The notes under the pieces were generated by a model. It worked only from the letters and a program-made list of their open reading frames with translations, ran no database searches and was not told the DNA's origin. Of a DNA stretch of 64,000 nt, positions 21,601 to 28,674 are shown piece by piece. Location: NCBI GenBank assembly GCA_963820995.1, contig CAWGCL010000009.1, forward strand, positions 570,455 to 634,454. The letters are read 5' to 3'. The DNA is from JAGTVG01 sp963820995. GTDB taxonomy: Bacteria; Bacteroidota; Bacteroidia; Cytophagales; Cyclobacteriaceae. The position numbers were made by a program, and so were the translations under genes. Positions within the stretch are counted from its first letter, which is position 1, and every line of letters starts with the position of its first letter.

Positions 21601-22190
21601 ATGCGGATAGCCGGATCTTTAATACAGTTTATGTAGAAAACCTGGGAGGAGGATCATTCCGGATTAATCCACTGCCGATTGATGCTCAATTTGCGCCGGT
21701 GTTTGGTTTACTGGCAAATGATTACAATGGTGATGGAAATTGCGATATTTTATTAGCCGGGAATTCTTATTCTTCAAATGTTGACGATGGTCAATATGAC
21801 GCCTCAATTGGATTATTTCTTCAGGGAGATGGAACCGGAGAATTCAATCCGGTACCTGGAAGATCCAGCGGTTTTTTTGTTGATGGAGATGCTAAAGGAA
21901 TGGCTGAACTAATTAATAGGGGTGGTAAGCCGCTGATATTGGTGGCTCAGAACTCTGGCAAAATGAAAGTATTTGAAACTGCATGTTCAGATGGTGAGAT
22001 CATCAGGATAAGAAAAGATGATGCGAACGCTATTATACAATATAAAAGCGGTGCTGAAGAACGCAGGGAATTCTATTATGGTAGTGGATATCTCTCTAGC
22101 TCATCGCGTGTTTGCAGGGTGTCCGGGGATGTGGATTTTATTAAGATTACCTCATATTCGGGTGAAACAAGGACAATAAATTTTAAGTAA
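18606..22190 (+). CDS. Large FG-GAP/VCBS and ASPIC/UnbV repeat lipoprotein
   Basis: A 1194-residue protein starting with TTG at 18606, the only start that gives a full leader. The leader ends in a lipobox (FLTGC, Cys18). Two long series of FG-GAP/VCBS blades follow, with calcium-loop motifs such as 'DINNDGLSDIFFGAN', 'DYDRDGDLDVYI', 'DLDNDGDLDLVLNN', 'DADGDGDDDLYV' and 'DFDMDGDIDYVVGNHG'. An ASPIC/UnbV segment lies between them (about residues 540-610, 'NNRGIGAKIWLYSK', 'FGLGTVSEIDSLIVWWPDGK'). It resembles the CRTAC1-like proteins often encoded beside SusC/D in environmental Bacteroidota. It occupies the place of SusE/F, so a surface glycan-binding role is plausible but unproven; no catalytic motif is evident. 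Confidence 0.8.
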   Translation: MKLATLITIFLITFLTGCNFSESIESTDDHALFKLHKPDDTQIYFENALHETDTFNSIFYEYYYNGAGLAIGDINNDGLSDIFFGANMKKSRLYLNKGNFLFEDITESSGINTLGSWVTGINMVDLNQDGWLDIYLCVGGNIIDDYRNLLYINNGASGDLTFTEQAEKAGLDDDGYSTQAAFFDYDRDGDLDVYILTSSMNIPNKNSIRGPKGDGSMRNTDRLYKNNGFDPKSNIPVYLDVSNEAGITWDGFGLGICVSDINQDDWPDVYIANDYITNDLLYINQGDGKFKESAQIYFKHTSYSAMGMDIADINNDGLVDIFTLDMLPEDYFRKRIMAGNMRIYRRYQAELEKGYSHQYIRNMLQLNNGEISGNISFSEIGQLSGVFETDWSWAPLFADFDNDGYRDLFIGNGIPQDLSNMDFSTIVQNQRREDPDMPFSILGNILRDELLKLGNVKKPNVIYHNNGNFLFEDKSVAWGMKKPSYSTGASYSDLDNDGDLDLVLNNIDDPAFIYENKLIDNLGPDSASHFLKIHLSGTQNNNRGIGAKIWLYSKSSEQYHENYPVRGFQSMIDPVIHFGLGTVSEIDSLIVWWPDGKKQILYNLKADQVLDLKHNEAIFSEKTKNTEEESIKCFKEVSDQKSIVFYHKEKDFVDFNIQPLLPHMYSKEGPGISVGDVNSDGLDDFYVGGATGSFGTFFIQQKTGSFNPYLLPDNPNYEDMGSLLFDADGDGDDDLYVVSGGTGLPPGNPFYSDRLYNNNGNGEFLPAKKALPETGVCGSQVSASDFDKDGDLDLFICGRVKLEKYPFPERSFLLRNDSQGPDAIRFTDITLESAEDLQYTGLVSSAIWTDYDLDGWTDLILVGEWMPITVFKNVEGHLENRTSSSGLSDYTGWWNSIVGADFDMDGDIDYVVGNHGLNTRFKVSQDQPMRIVAKDFDKNGYIDPVCSYYVQGKSYPIYHRNLMIDQMPFIKVKYNTYEEYAKATMEDIFNEDQIADAYHADSRIFNTVYVENLGGGSFRINPLPIDAQFAPVFGLLANDYNGDGNCDILLAGNSYSSNVDDGQYDASIGLFLQGDGTGEFNPVPGRSSGFFVDGDAKGMAELINRGGKPLILVAQNSGKMKVFETACSDGEIIRIRKDDANAIIQYKSGAEERREFYYGSGYLSSSSRVCRVSGDVDFIKITSYSGETRTINFK

Positions 22191-22368
22191 AGAAGGAAAG
22201 ACAAGATTAATACAGAGACATAGAAGTATTCAAAACTTTCATATGCAAAGTATTGAAAATATGAAAAGCTATGTAGCTTATTAAATGGTGATTTTTATTT
22301 TAAGAGTTAATTATGACAATAATTTTTATGGCTTATATATCTAATCATTTCAATTAAATATTACACAA

Positions 22369-23814
22369 ATGAAACGACGGCAATTTTTCAGCAACCTGCC
22401 ATTGAGTGTAGCAGGATTGAGCCTTGCAAGCTCTTGTTCAAATATTCCAGATAATGATAAATCCGGTAAAATTGATGAAAATGAATCTCAATTCTCTAAA
22501 GAAATCCCTGCTTATCGAAAAAAGATTAAAACCACTTTTGCAAAAAATAATGGGAAAAATGCCAGTGACCGTGTGATATTGGCACTCATCGGAGCGGGTG
22601 GCTGGGGTACAACACTCACCCTTAGCCTTGCAGGAATTAATAAAAATGTTCTGTTTAAATATGTATGTGATGTTGATGACACAAGAGGTGGACGGGCTAT
22701 AACAGAACTTGAAAAACTACAGAATTTCCGCCCGAAACGAGTAAGAGATATGCGAGTAGTCTTTGATGATCCGGAAGTTGATGGAGTGATAATTGCTACA
22801 CCGCAACATTGGCATGGATTAGCGACCATATGGGCCTGTCAGGCAGGGAAGGACGTATACGTTGAGAAGTGTGTTTCTTTTAATATACGGGAAGGCCAGA
22901 AAATGATTGAAGCTGCTATGAAATATGAACGTATTGTTCAATGTGGAACCCAGAACCGCAGTTCCACCTATGCGCTGAACGCCAGGGATTATATTAAGAA
23001 TGGAAATTTAGGACAAGTCGTGGCTGTAAATGTTAATGGATTATTGAATGGCCCTGTTCCTTTTAATGAGAAAGAGGGTGAAGAAATTCCTGATACCATA
23101 GATTGGAATATGTGGCTGGGACCAGCCCCCATAGCTCCTTACAGTATATCCCGGAATAAATCATGGGGATATTATTGGGACTATTCGGGAGGTTATGCCC
23201 TCGCCAATGGATCAATACATCAAATGGATCTGGCACGAATTGTATTGGATAATCCTGGATTTCCACAGTCAGTCTATTGTACAGGAGGCCGTTATCTTTT
23301 CGACGACCAGCGAGATATCCCGGATTACCAGATGACCACATTTGATTATGGAAATTTTGTAATGACGCTGCAAACAGGCGAGTTTACTCCATATATGCTC
23401 AAGACGAGTCCTGAAATACGATATGGCGAAGGTTTCCCGGAATGGAAGCAAAACTCAACCAAAATAGTAATTTATGGAACTGAAGGAGTCATGTATGTGG
23501 GCAGAATGGGAGGAGGATGGCAGGTTTTTGATAAAGACCGTAAAATTGTTGCTCAGGAGACCGGGTTGTTTCCACTAAATGATCATTTGGGCAATTATAT
23601 TGATTGTGTCCGAACACGCAGTCAACCTAATGGAAATATTGTGGAGGGGCACAAGAGTGCGGTGCTTTTACATCTGGCAAATTATTCTTACAGGATGAAC
23701 AAAAAACAACTGCTATTTTCTGATGAGTATGAACAGATTACTAATGATCAGGAAGCTCAGGCTCTGGCTAAAGGGGCATACAGAGAAGCTTTTGAATTGC
23801 CGGAAGAAGTATAA
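22369..23814 (+). CDS. Gfo/Idh/MocA family oxidoreductase with Tat/lipoprotein leader
   Basis: A 481-residue protein whose leader 'KRRQFFSNLPLSVAGLSLASSC' combines an RR motif with a lipobox-like end. The Rossmann segment 'LALIGAGGWGTTLTLSLAG' starts about residue 70. The second motif is 'VYVEKCVSFNIREGQKM': Cys replaces Pro of the usual EKP, an uncommon change confirmed in the codon (TGT at 22870-22872). Later segments ('CGTQNRSS', 'NGSIHQMDLARIV') match the common Bacteroidota subgroup. It is probably a periplasmic sugar oxidoreductase. It lies 25 bp before the next gene and upstream of nagA, with unknown substrate. Confidence 0.8.
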   Translation: MKRRQFFSNLPLSVAGLSLASSCSNIPDNDKSGKIDENESQFSKEIPAYRKKIKTTFAKNNGKNASDRVILALIGAGGWGTTLTLSLAGINKNVLFKYVCDVDDTRGGRAITELEKLQNFRPKRVRDMRVVFDDPEVDGVIIATPQHWHGLATIWACQAGKDVYVEKCVSFNIREGQKMIEAAMKYERIVQCGTQNRSSTYALNARDYIKNGNLGQVVAVNVNGLLNGPVPFNEKEGEEIPDTIDWNMWLGPAPIAPYSISRNKSWGYYWDYSGGYALANGSIHQMDLARIVLDNPGFPQSVYCTGGRYLFDDQRDIPDYQMTTFDYGNFVMTLQTGEFTPYMLKTSPEIRYGEGFPEWKQNSTKIVIYGTEGVMYVGRMGGGWQVFDKDRKIVAQETGLFPLNDHLGNYIDCVRTRSQPNGNIVEGHKSAVLLHLANYSYRMNKKQLLFSDEYEQITNDQEAQALAKGAYREAFELPEEV

Positions 23815-23839
23815 TTCGACCTAAAAGATTTTTGAACTT

Positions 23840-24553
23840 ATGAGGAAGATCCTAATATTTTTAATTTTATTAGTGGTTGTTGCCGGGGCAGTTGTACTAT
23901 TTGCTTATAGGGATACCTGGGGAAAGACAGATATAGAGTTCAGAATTCATATTAACGAACAATTGATCAGGGAATCTACTTTTGGAGAACCTCCGACGTT
24001 TGCCATCTGGCTTGAAGACCCTTTATCAGGCACCAGGCAAACAGTATTTGCCACTCGACGGGCCGCTGAAGGTGATTGGGAGGGAAAAGCAGAAGTACCA
24101 GTCGCTTTACCATTATGGTATGAAATATATAAGATTGAACATGAGATAGATGATATTCCAAATTATAAAAATCCGGCACCTGCCGCCATAACTGGTGCTA
24201 CTCCCAAGCCAGGCTATTTTACGACCAGGGCAAGGGTAAATACCGGCAGCAACTGGATATGCTGGATTGAAGTCAACCTTTCCGGTGATTATAATGATTA
24301 TTTTCAGGAATACGATCCGATAAGGCAAAAAGAAGATGTATATGGTACAGGACAACCGGCAATTGTGTATAGAGCAGAAATTAATGGTGTTGATGGGAAT
24401 GTAACTGTACCCGAAATTGCGGGTATGAGTATACAGAATACTCCGGAAGGAAAAATAGTTCAGCCTCTTGCTGGCATAACCACCGCCAGGAATATTTTTG
24501 ATGAGATTAGCATTGTTACCGTAAAGCCTAATCCAAAAATTATAGCGAGATAA
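23840..24553 (+). CDS. Exported hypothetical protein, DUF2271-like
   Basis: A 237-residue protein with one N-terminal hydrophobic segment (about residues 4-22) acting as signal or anchor, then a beta-rich domain. 'PPTFAIWLEDP', 'LPLWYEIYKIEH', 'PAAITGATPKPGYFTTRARV' and 'CWIEVNLSGDYNDYFQ' resemble the order seen in DUF2271 periplasmic proteins. I cannot confirm this by eye beyond the motif pattern. It starts 25 bp after the Gfo/Idh/MocA gene and is probably co-transcribed with it. No catalytic residues are recognisable. Confidence 0.55.
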   Translation: MRKILIFLILLVVVAGAVVLFAYRDTWGKTDIEFRIHINEQLIRESTFGEPPTFAIWLEDPLSGTRQTVFATRRAAEGDWEGKAEVPVALPLWYEIYKIEHEIDDIPNYKNPAPAAITGATPKPGYFTTRARVNTGSNWICWIEVNLSGDYNDYFQEYDPIRQKEDVYGTGQPAIVYRAEINGVDGNVTVPEIAGMSIQNTPEGKIVQPLAGITTARNIFDEISIVTVKPNPKIIAR

Positions 24554-24686
24554 AGATCAAAAAATTTACAAAAAGAAAAATAAATATTCTCTCTATAAAT
24601 TTAATTTGGTTAAGATTTTATCGTGATGAGATCTTGCCGAAGGTCTTGCATAAAAATGTTGGATATTGACATAAAATGAGTTAAGT

Positions 24687-25832
24687 ATGCTTGTAAAAGG
24701 ATTATCCTATATTGATAAGCTTCCGATTTCTATCGATATCAAAGGCAGTATTATCAACCTGATTTCAAAAAATGATAAACCATCTGCTAAGGTTGGTCCC
24801 AGAGTTTTTATCGCACCAGGCTTTATTGATCATCAGGTGAATGGATATATTGGACATTCTTTTGTAGACCAGGACCTGAATGTTCAGAAGGTGCAATTAA
24901 TTACTAAAAAACTCAGAGAAAATGGAGTTACCAGTTATTATCCAACATTGATTACAAGCAGCAGAAAACTATTGCTACGGAACCTTGCCATACTTGCAGA
25001 GGCTATCGAAGATACTGATACCGGTTTATCTATACCGGGGATTCATCTTGAGGGCCCGTATATTTCACCAGTGGATGAATTCTATGGAGCCCATTTAAAG
25101 AAATGGATCAGGGATCCCGATTGGGATGAATTTATGGAACTATATGAGGCCTCCGGGAGAAATATACGGGAGATAACTTTGGCACCAGAACTTAATGGAT
25201 CTATTGAATTTATATCAAAATGCTGTAAGGAAAATATAGTAGTGGGGTTGGGGCATCATAATGGTACGGCTGAAATTATTAAAAAAGCGATAGACGCGGG
25301 GGCAAGGATTGCCACGCATTTAGGAAATGGAATCGCCAATTTTATTCACCATCATGAAAATCCGATTTGGCCTCAACTTGCAGATGAAAGAATAATGGCT
25401 AGTGTGGTAGTGGACGGATTTCATCTTACAAAGGAGGAAGTACAGGTATTTTTAAAAGTTAAAGGGCCTGATAATATAACCCTGGTTTCCGATGTAAGCA
25501 AACTTGGGGGATTGAAACCAGGCAAGTATGACGACCTGGTTTTAACCAAAGAAGGGATGGTTTATTTTCCAGCTCAAAATGTTAAAGCAGGGGCCTCTTT
25601 ATTAGTACATAAGGGAATTGAAAATGTTTTGAAATACACTTCTTGTTCGCTTGCCGAATCGATTAATATGGCAAGCAGAAATCCAGCCCGTCTCCTGGGT
25701 ATTGCCGATAGAGGCATTTTAAAATCGGGCAAAAGAGCCGACCTGATATTTTTTACTATAAGGTCGGGTAAAATTAAAGTTCATAAAACCATTGTGGCTG
25801 GGGAAATTGTCTTTGCAGAGCAGGGATATTGA
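24687..25832 (+). CDS. nagA: N-acetylglucosamine/galactosamine-6-phosphate deacetylase
   Basis: A 381-residue amidohydrolase of the NagA family, cytoplasmic and without a signal. Metal and catalytic residues are visible: Glu122 in 'IHLEGPYISP', His190 in 'GLGHHNGTA', His211 in 'ATHLGNGIANF', the substrate motif 'VVDGFHL', and the catalytic Asp in 'LVSDVSKLGG'. It removes acetate from GlcNAc-6-P or GalNAc-6-P. It is followed by a NagB-like deaminase, and an AgaS-like enzyme lies upstream, so either hexosamine could be its substrate. The family call is firm; which epimer is preferred cannot be told from sequence. Confidence 0.88.
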   Translation: MLVKGLSYIDKLPISIDIKGSIINLISKNDKPSAKVGPRVFIAPGFIDHQVNGYIGHSFVDQDLNVQKVQLITKKLRENGVTSYYPTLITSSRKLLLRNLAILAEAIEDTDTGLSIPGIHLEGPYISPVDEFYGAHLKKWIRDPDWDEFMELYEASGRNIREITLAPELNGSIEFISKCCKENIVVGLGHHNGTAEIIKKAIDAGARIATHLGNGIANFIHHHENPIWPQLADERIMASVVVDGFHLTKEEVQVFLKVKGPDNITLVSDVSKLGGLKPGKYDDLVLTKEGMVYFPAQNVKAGASLLVHKGIENVLKYTSCSLAESINMASRNPARLLGIADRGILKSGKRADLIFFTIRSGKIKVHKTIVAGEIVFAEQGY

Positions 25833-25960
25833 CAGGGCTGAGCTAATTGAACCAGTCGATTTATAAGTAAAGACAATTAAATAAAAGTGTAAGGAAAGAT
25901 TTCAAAAGTTTATTATATTTATATATAATTATTTAAAAGAAAATATATTTTTTAATATAA

Positions 25961-26686
25961 ATGAAAGTAAAAGTATTTGATACCAAGGAAGAGCTTGGAA
26001 AGTCCGCGGCTGATTATGGAGCATATCTTATAAATGAAGCAATTTCAAAAAGGAACAAAGCCAGCATAATTGTGGCCACTGGCGCCTCTCAATTTGAAAT
26101 GCTGGATAATTTAATCAAGAAAAATGTTGATTGGACTAAAGTTTCAGCCTTTCATCTGGATGAGTACATTGGCATATCTTTTGATCATCCTGCTTCATTC
26201 CGCAAGTACCTTAAAGAGAGGTTTGTCAGTAAAGTTCCACTGAAAGATTTTTTTTATATCGACGGAGAGGTTGATGTACAAGAGGAATGTGATCGGCTGA
26301 ACAAAGTTATCGGGCAGTATTCAATTGATGTAGCATTTGTTGGAATAGGTGAAAATGGACATCTTGCATTTAACGATCCACCAGCCGATTTTGAAATTGA
26401 TGATCCGTATATTCAGGTCGATCTCGATAAAGAGTGCCGAATGCAACAATTTGGAGAAGGATGGTTCAATGATTTTAATGAAGTCCCTACACGCGCAATC
26501 AGTATGTCCATTAAGCATATACTAAAATCTGATAATATTATATGCAGCGTTCCGGATGAACGTAAAGCCAATGCCGTTAAGAATGTCATTGACGGGGAGG
26601 TCAGTCCTGAAGTGCCGGCTTCGGTTCTGCAAACACACAGTAAAACAACATTGTATCTTGATGCTGGTTCAAATAGCTTGAGGTAG
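25961..26686 (+). CDS. nagB: Glucosamine-6-phosphate deaminase-like protein (NagB/6PGL superfamily)
   Basis: A 241-residue cytoplasmic protein. 'HLDEYIGISFDHPASFRKYL' holds the catalytic Asp region of NagB, and 'VGIGENGHLAFNDPPADFE' is the second active-site loop. Compared with E. coli NagB (DGHIAFNEP) it has Asn for Asp and Asp for Glu in that loop. It belongs to a NagB-like subgroup with a 'CRMQQFGEGWF' segment that I associate with sugar-utilisation loci rather than housekeeping NagB. It should open and deaminate hexosamine-6-phosphate to a ketose phosphate plus ammonia. It lies downstream of nagA and may act on GlcN6P while the AgaS-like enzyme handles GalN6P. Confidence 0.8.
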   Translation: MKVKVFDTKEELGKSAADYGAYLINEAISKRNKASIIVATGASQFEMLDNLIKKNVDWTKVSAFHLDEYIGISFDHPASFRKYLKERFVSKVPLKDFFYIDGEVDVQEECDRLNKVIGQYSIDVAFVGIGENGHLAFNDPPADFEIDDPYIQVDLDKECRMQQFGEGWFNDFNEVPTRAISMSIKHILKSDNIICSVPDERKANAVKNVIDGEVSPEVPASVLQTHSKTTLYLDAGSNSLR

Positions 26687-26794
26687 ATTATACACTTTAT
26701 TTGAATATAATTAAGAGAGCCAAAAAATAATTTGATATTTTTCCAATACTTTGTTTGGTTTCTCGCGTAAAAATAAATCCTGAATTGAATACCT

Positions 26795-28657
26795 ATGATC
26801 TGTAAAATAAAATCCCGACTCGTGGTGAAAGCCACCTTCTTATTACTGGCACTAATTCTTCATCCATTCTATTCAAATGCGCAGGTCCTGAGTGTGTGGG
26901 CGATTGGTGATGGTGAAAAAGTTTTTAAGTTTGATACTGATCACTTTGCGAAGGAGAAAAATAATATATGGGACGGTGAGAAAATCAGTCTTCGTGGATT
27001 GTACAATGAAGTGCTTGGCTTTCAGGTAATCGTTGAAGTGGACAGTACAGGAGCAGAGGGTCTTGAAATATCTATGAGCACTCCAGTAAACAAGAAATCA
27101 GGTTCCGTAATTGCCGGTAGCGGTGCTATTAAATATGGTGATCACGGGTATATAGAATTCTTTTCACAGCATTATTTGCATGTAAAAAAGCCTACTCAAC
27201 CCAACTGGTTTTATGGTTCAGAAAAAAGTGCACCAGCCAGGATGATAGGTTGGATACCAGATGCACTTATTCCATCCGATGCCCTGGTAGGTAAGGGAGG
27301 TTTCCCTTTAACCATACCTCCCACAAAAGCAGAGGTATACCGACACCAGAATATTGTCGATATTTTACCCCGGAGAGTAAGTATAAACCAGGGCTTTTGG
27401 ATTGATTTATATCTTCCAAGAGATAAAAATTTCCCGCCTGGACAATATACATCTGAAATACAGGTTTGGGAGAGCGGTGAAATCGTTTCCGTAATACCAG
27501 TTGACCTCGAACTTATTGATGCCTATATGCCGGATGAATGCCACTCAAATGTTTGGGTGTATAACTCTGGTGTGGAATCGCTTGGCATATATTTCCCAGG
27601 ATTGGATGGCAAGGAAATCCGTGATCTGATCAAGCATGAAGCTCATAGGCACAGGATCGACCTTGTTGGAGGATTTGAAGCGCACCAGACTGTATTTGAT
27701 GAGGAAATATTATTGGATTATAAACCCTATCTGGATGGCACGGCCTATACACCGGGAAATGGTTATCACGGCCCTGGGGAAGGAGTGGGTGAAAACCTGT
27801 TTCCAGTAGGAATGTATGGTGGCAGGATCCTTGGGAATACCAAAGAAAAAATGCAGGAAGAATCTGATAAATGGGTAATTTGGTTTGAAAAAAATGCACC
27901 TGAGGTTAATTATTTCAAATATATGATTGACGAACCGGGCCCTGCACAATATGATTTCATCAATGAACAAGCCCAATGGATCAAATCCAATCCAGGTCCG
28001 GGAAAGAAGCTGAAATTGCAGGTTACTACTGGATACGTTGAAGACCTTAAAAATGCCATTGACATATGGGATGCATACAATGGAGTTGAAGTGGATATGC
28101 TTGAAGGACTTTGGGCTGAAGGGAAAGATTATTGGTTTTATAATGGAAACAGGCCTAGGTATGGCTCAGTAATACTCGAAGGCACAGCAGTAGATTTGCG
28201 CGTAAATGGCTGGATAAAATATCTTTTTAATATCAATACCTGGTTTGTATGGCAAAGCACGCACTGGACCCACAATGGACAGGGACCTAAAGGCAGACTG
28301 AAGCAAAGAGTATTTAATGAACCTTTGACATTTATAAATGGAGACCTTAATTGGGGTAACGGTGACGGTATACTTTTTTATCCTGGACGAATGCCACATC
28401 AACCGGAAGAAAATCGAGGGATAAACAGGATTATGCCTTCCATCAGATTGAAAAATATTAGAAGAGGGCAACAGGATTACGAATTGTTGTGGCTGGTTGA
28501 GAAAAAGATAGGCGGTGATGATACAAAAGCCATGGCAAGAGAACTGGTTGTGAAAGCCATGGATGAAATTGATATGAATGATAAAGTTTACTGGCCTCAA
28601 AATGGAGATGCTTATGACGAGATGCGGGATAAATTATTGGATATATTAAAGAAGTGA
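26795..28657 (+). CDS. DUF4091 (GH123-like) glycoside hydrolase, first copy
   Basis: A 620-residue exported protein (signal peptide to about residue 29, 'YSNAQ'). A beta-sandwich N-terminal region (about 30-245) is followed by a TIM-barrel region with 'YFKYMIDEPGPAQYDF'. Asp379-Glu380 is the tandem pair used for N-acetyl-assisted catalysis in GH123 beta-N-acetylgalactosaminidases. The C-terminus has the DUF4091 signature ('GDGILFYPGRMPHQPEENRG', 'RLKNIRRGQQDYELLWLV'). It precedes the GH20-type gene by 17 bp, so two exported hexosaminidase-type enzymes are made together. The GH123 relation is by motif; activity is inferred. Confidence 0.78.
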   Translation: MICKIKSRLVVKATFLLLALILHPFYSNAQVLSVWAIGDGEKVFKFDTDHFAKEKNNIWDGEKISLRGLYNEVLGFQVIVEVDSTGAEGLEISMSTPVNKKSGSVIAGSGAIKYGDHGYIEFFSQHYLHVKKPTQPNWFYGSEKSAPARMIGWIPDALIPSDALVGKGGFPLTIPPTKAEVYRHQNIVDILPRRVSINQGFWIDLYLPRDKNFPPGQYTSEIQVWESGEIVSVIPVDLELIDAYMPDECHSNVWVYNSGVESLGIYFPGLDGKEIRDLIKHEAHRHRIDLVGGFEAHQTVFDEEILLDYKPYLDGTAYTPGNGYHGPGEGVGENLFPVGMYGGRILGNTKEKMQEESDKWVIWFEKNAPEVNYFKYMIDEPGPAQYDFINEQAQWIKSNPGPGKKLKLQVTTGYVEDLKNAIDIWDAYNGVEVDMLEGLWAEGKDYWFYNGNRPRYGSVILEGTAVDLRVNGWIKYLFNINTWFVWQSTHWTHNGQGPKGRLKQRVFNEPLTFINGDLNWGNGDGILFYPGRMPHQPEENRGINRIMPSIRLKNIRRGQQDYELLWLVEKKIGGDDTKAMARELVVKAMDEIDMNDKVYWPQNGDAYDEMRDKLLDILKK

Positions 28658-28674
28658 AGTAAATATTTGAAATA

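Noticed and set aside
28166..28600. 144-codon open frame antisense to the first DUF4091 gene
   Set aside because: Fully inside a confident gene on the other strand with no recognisable domain.
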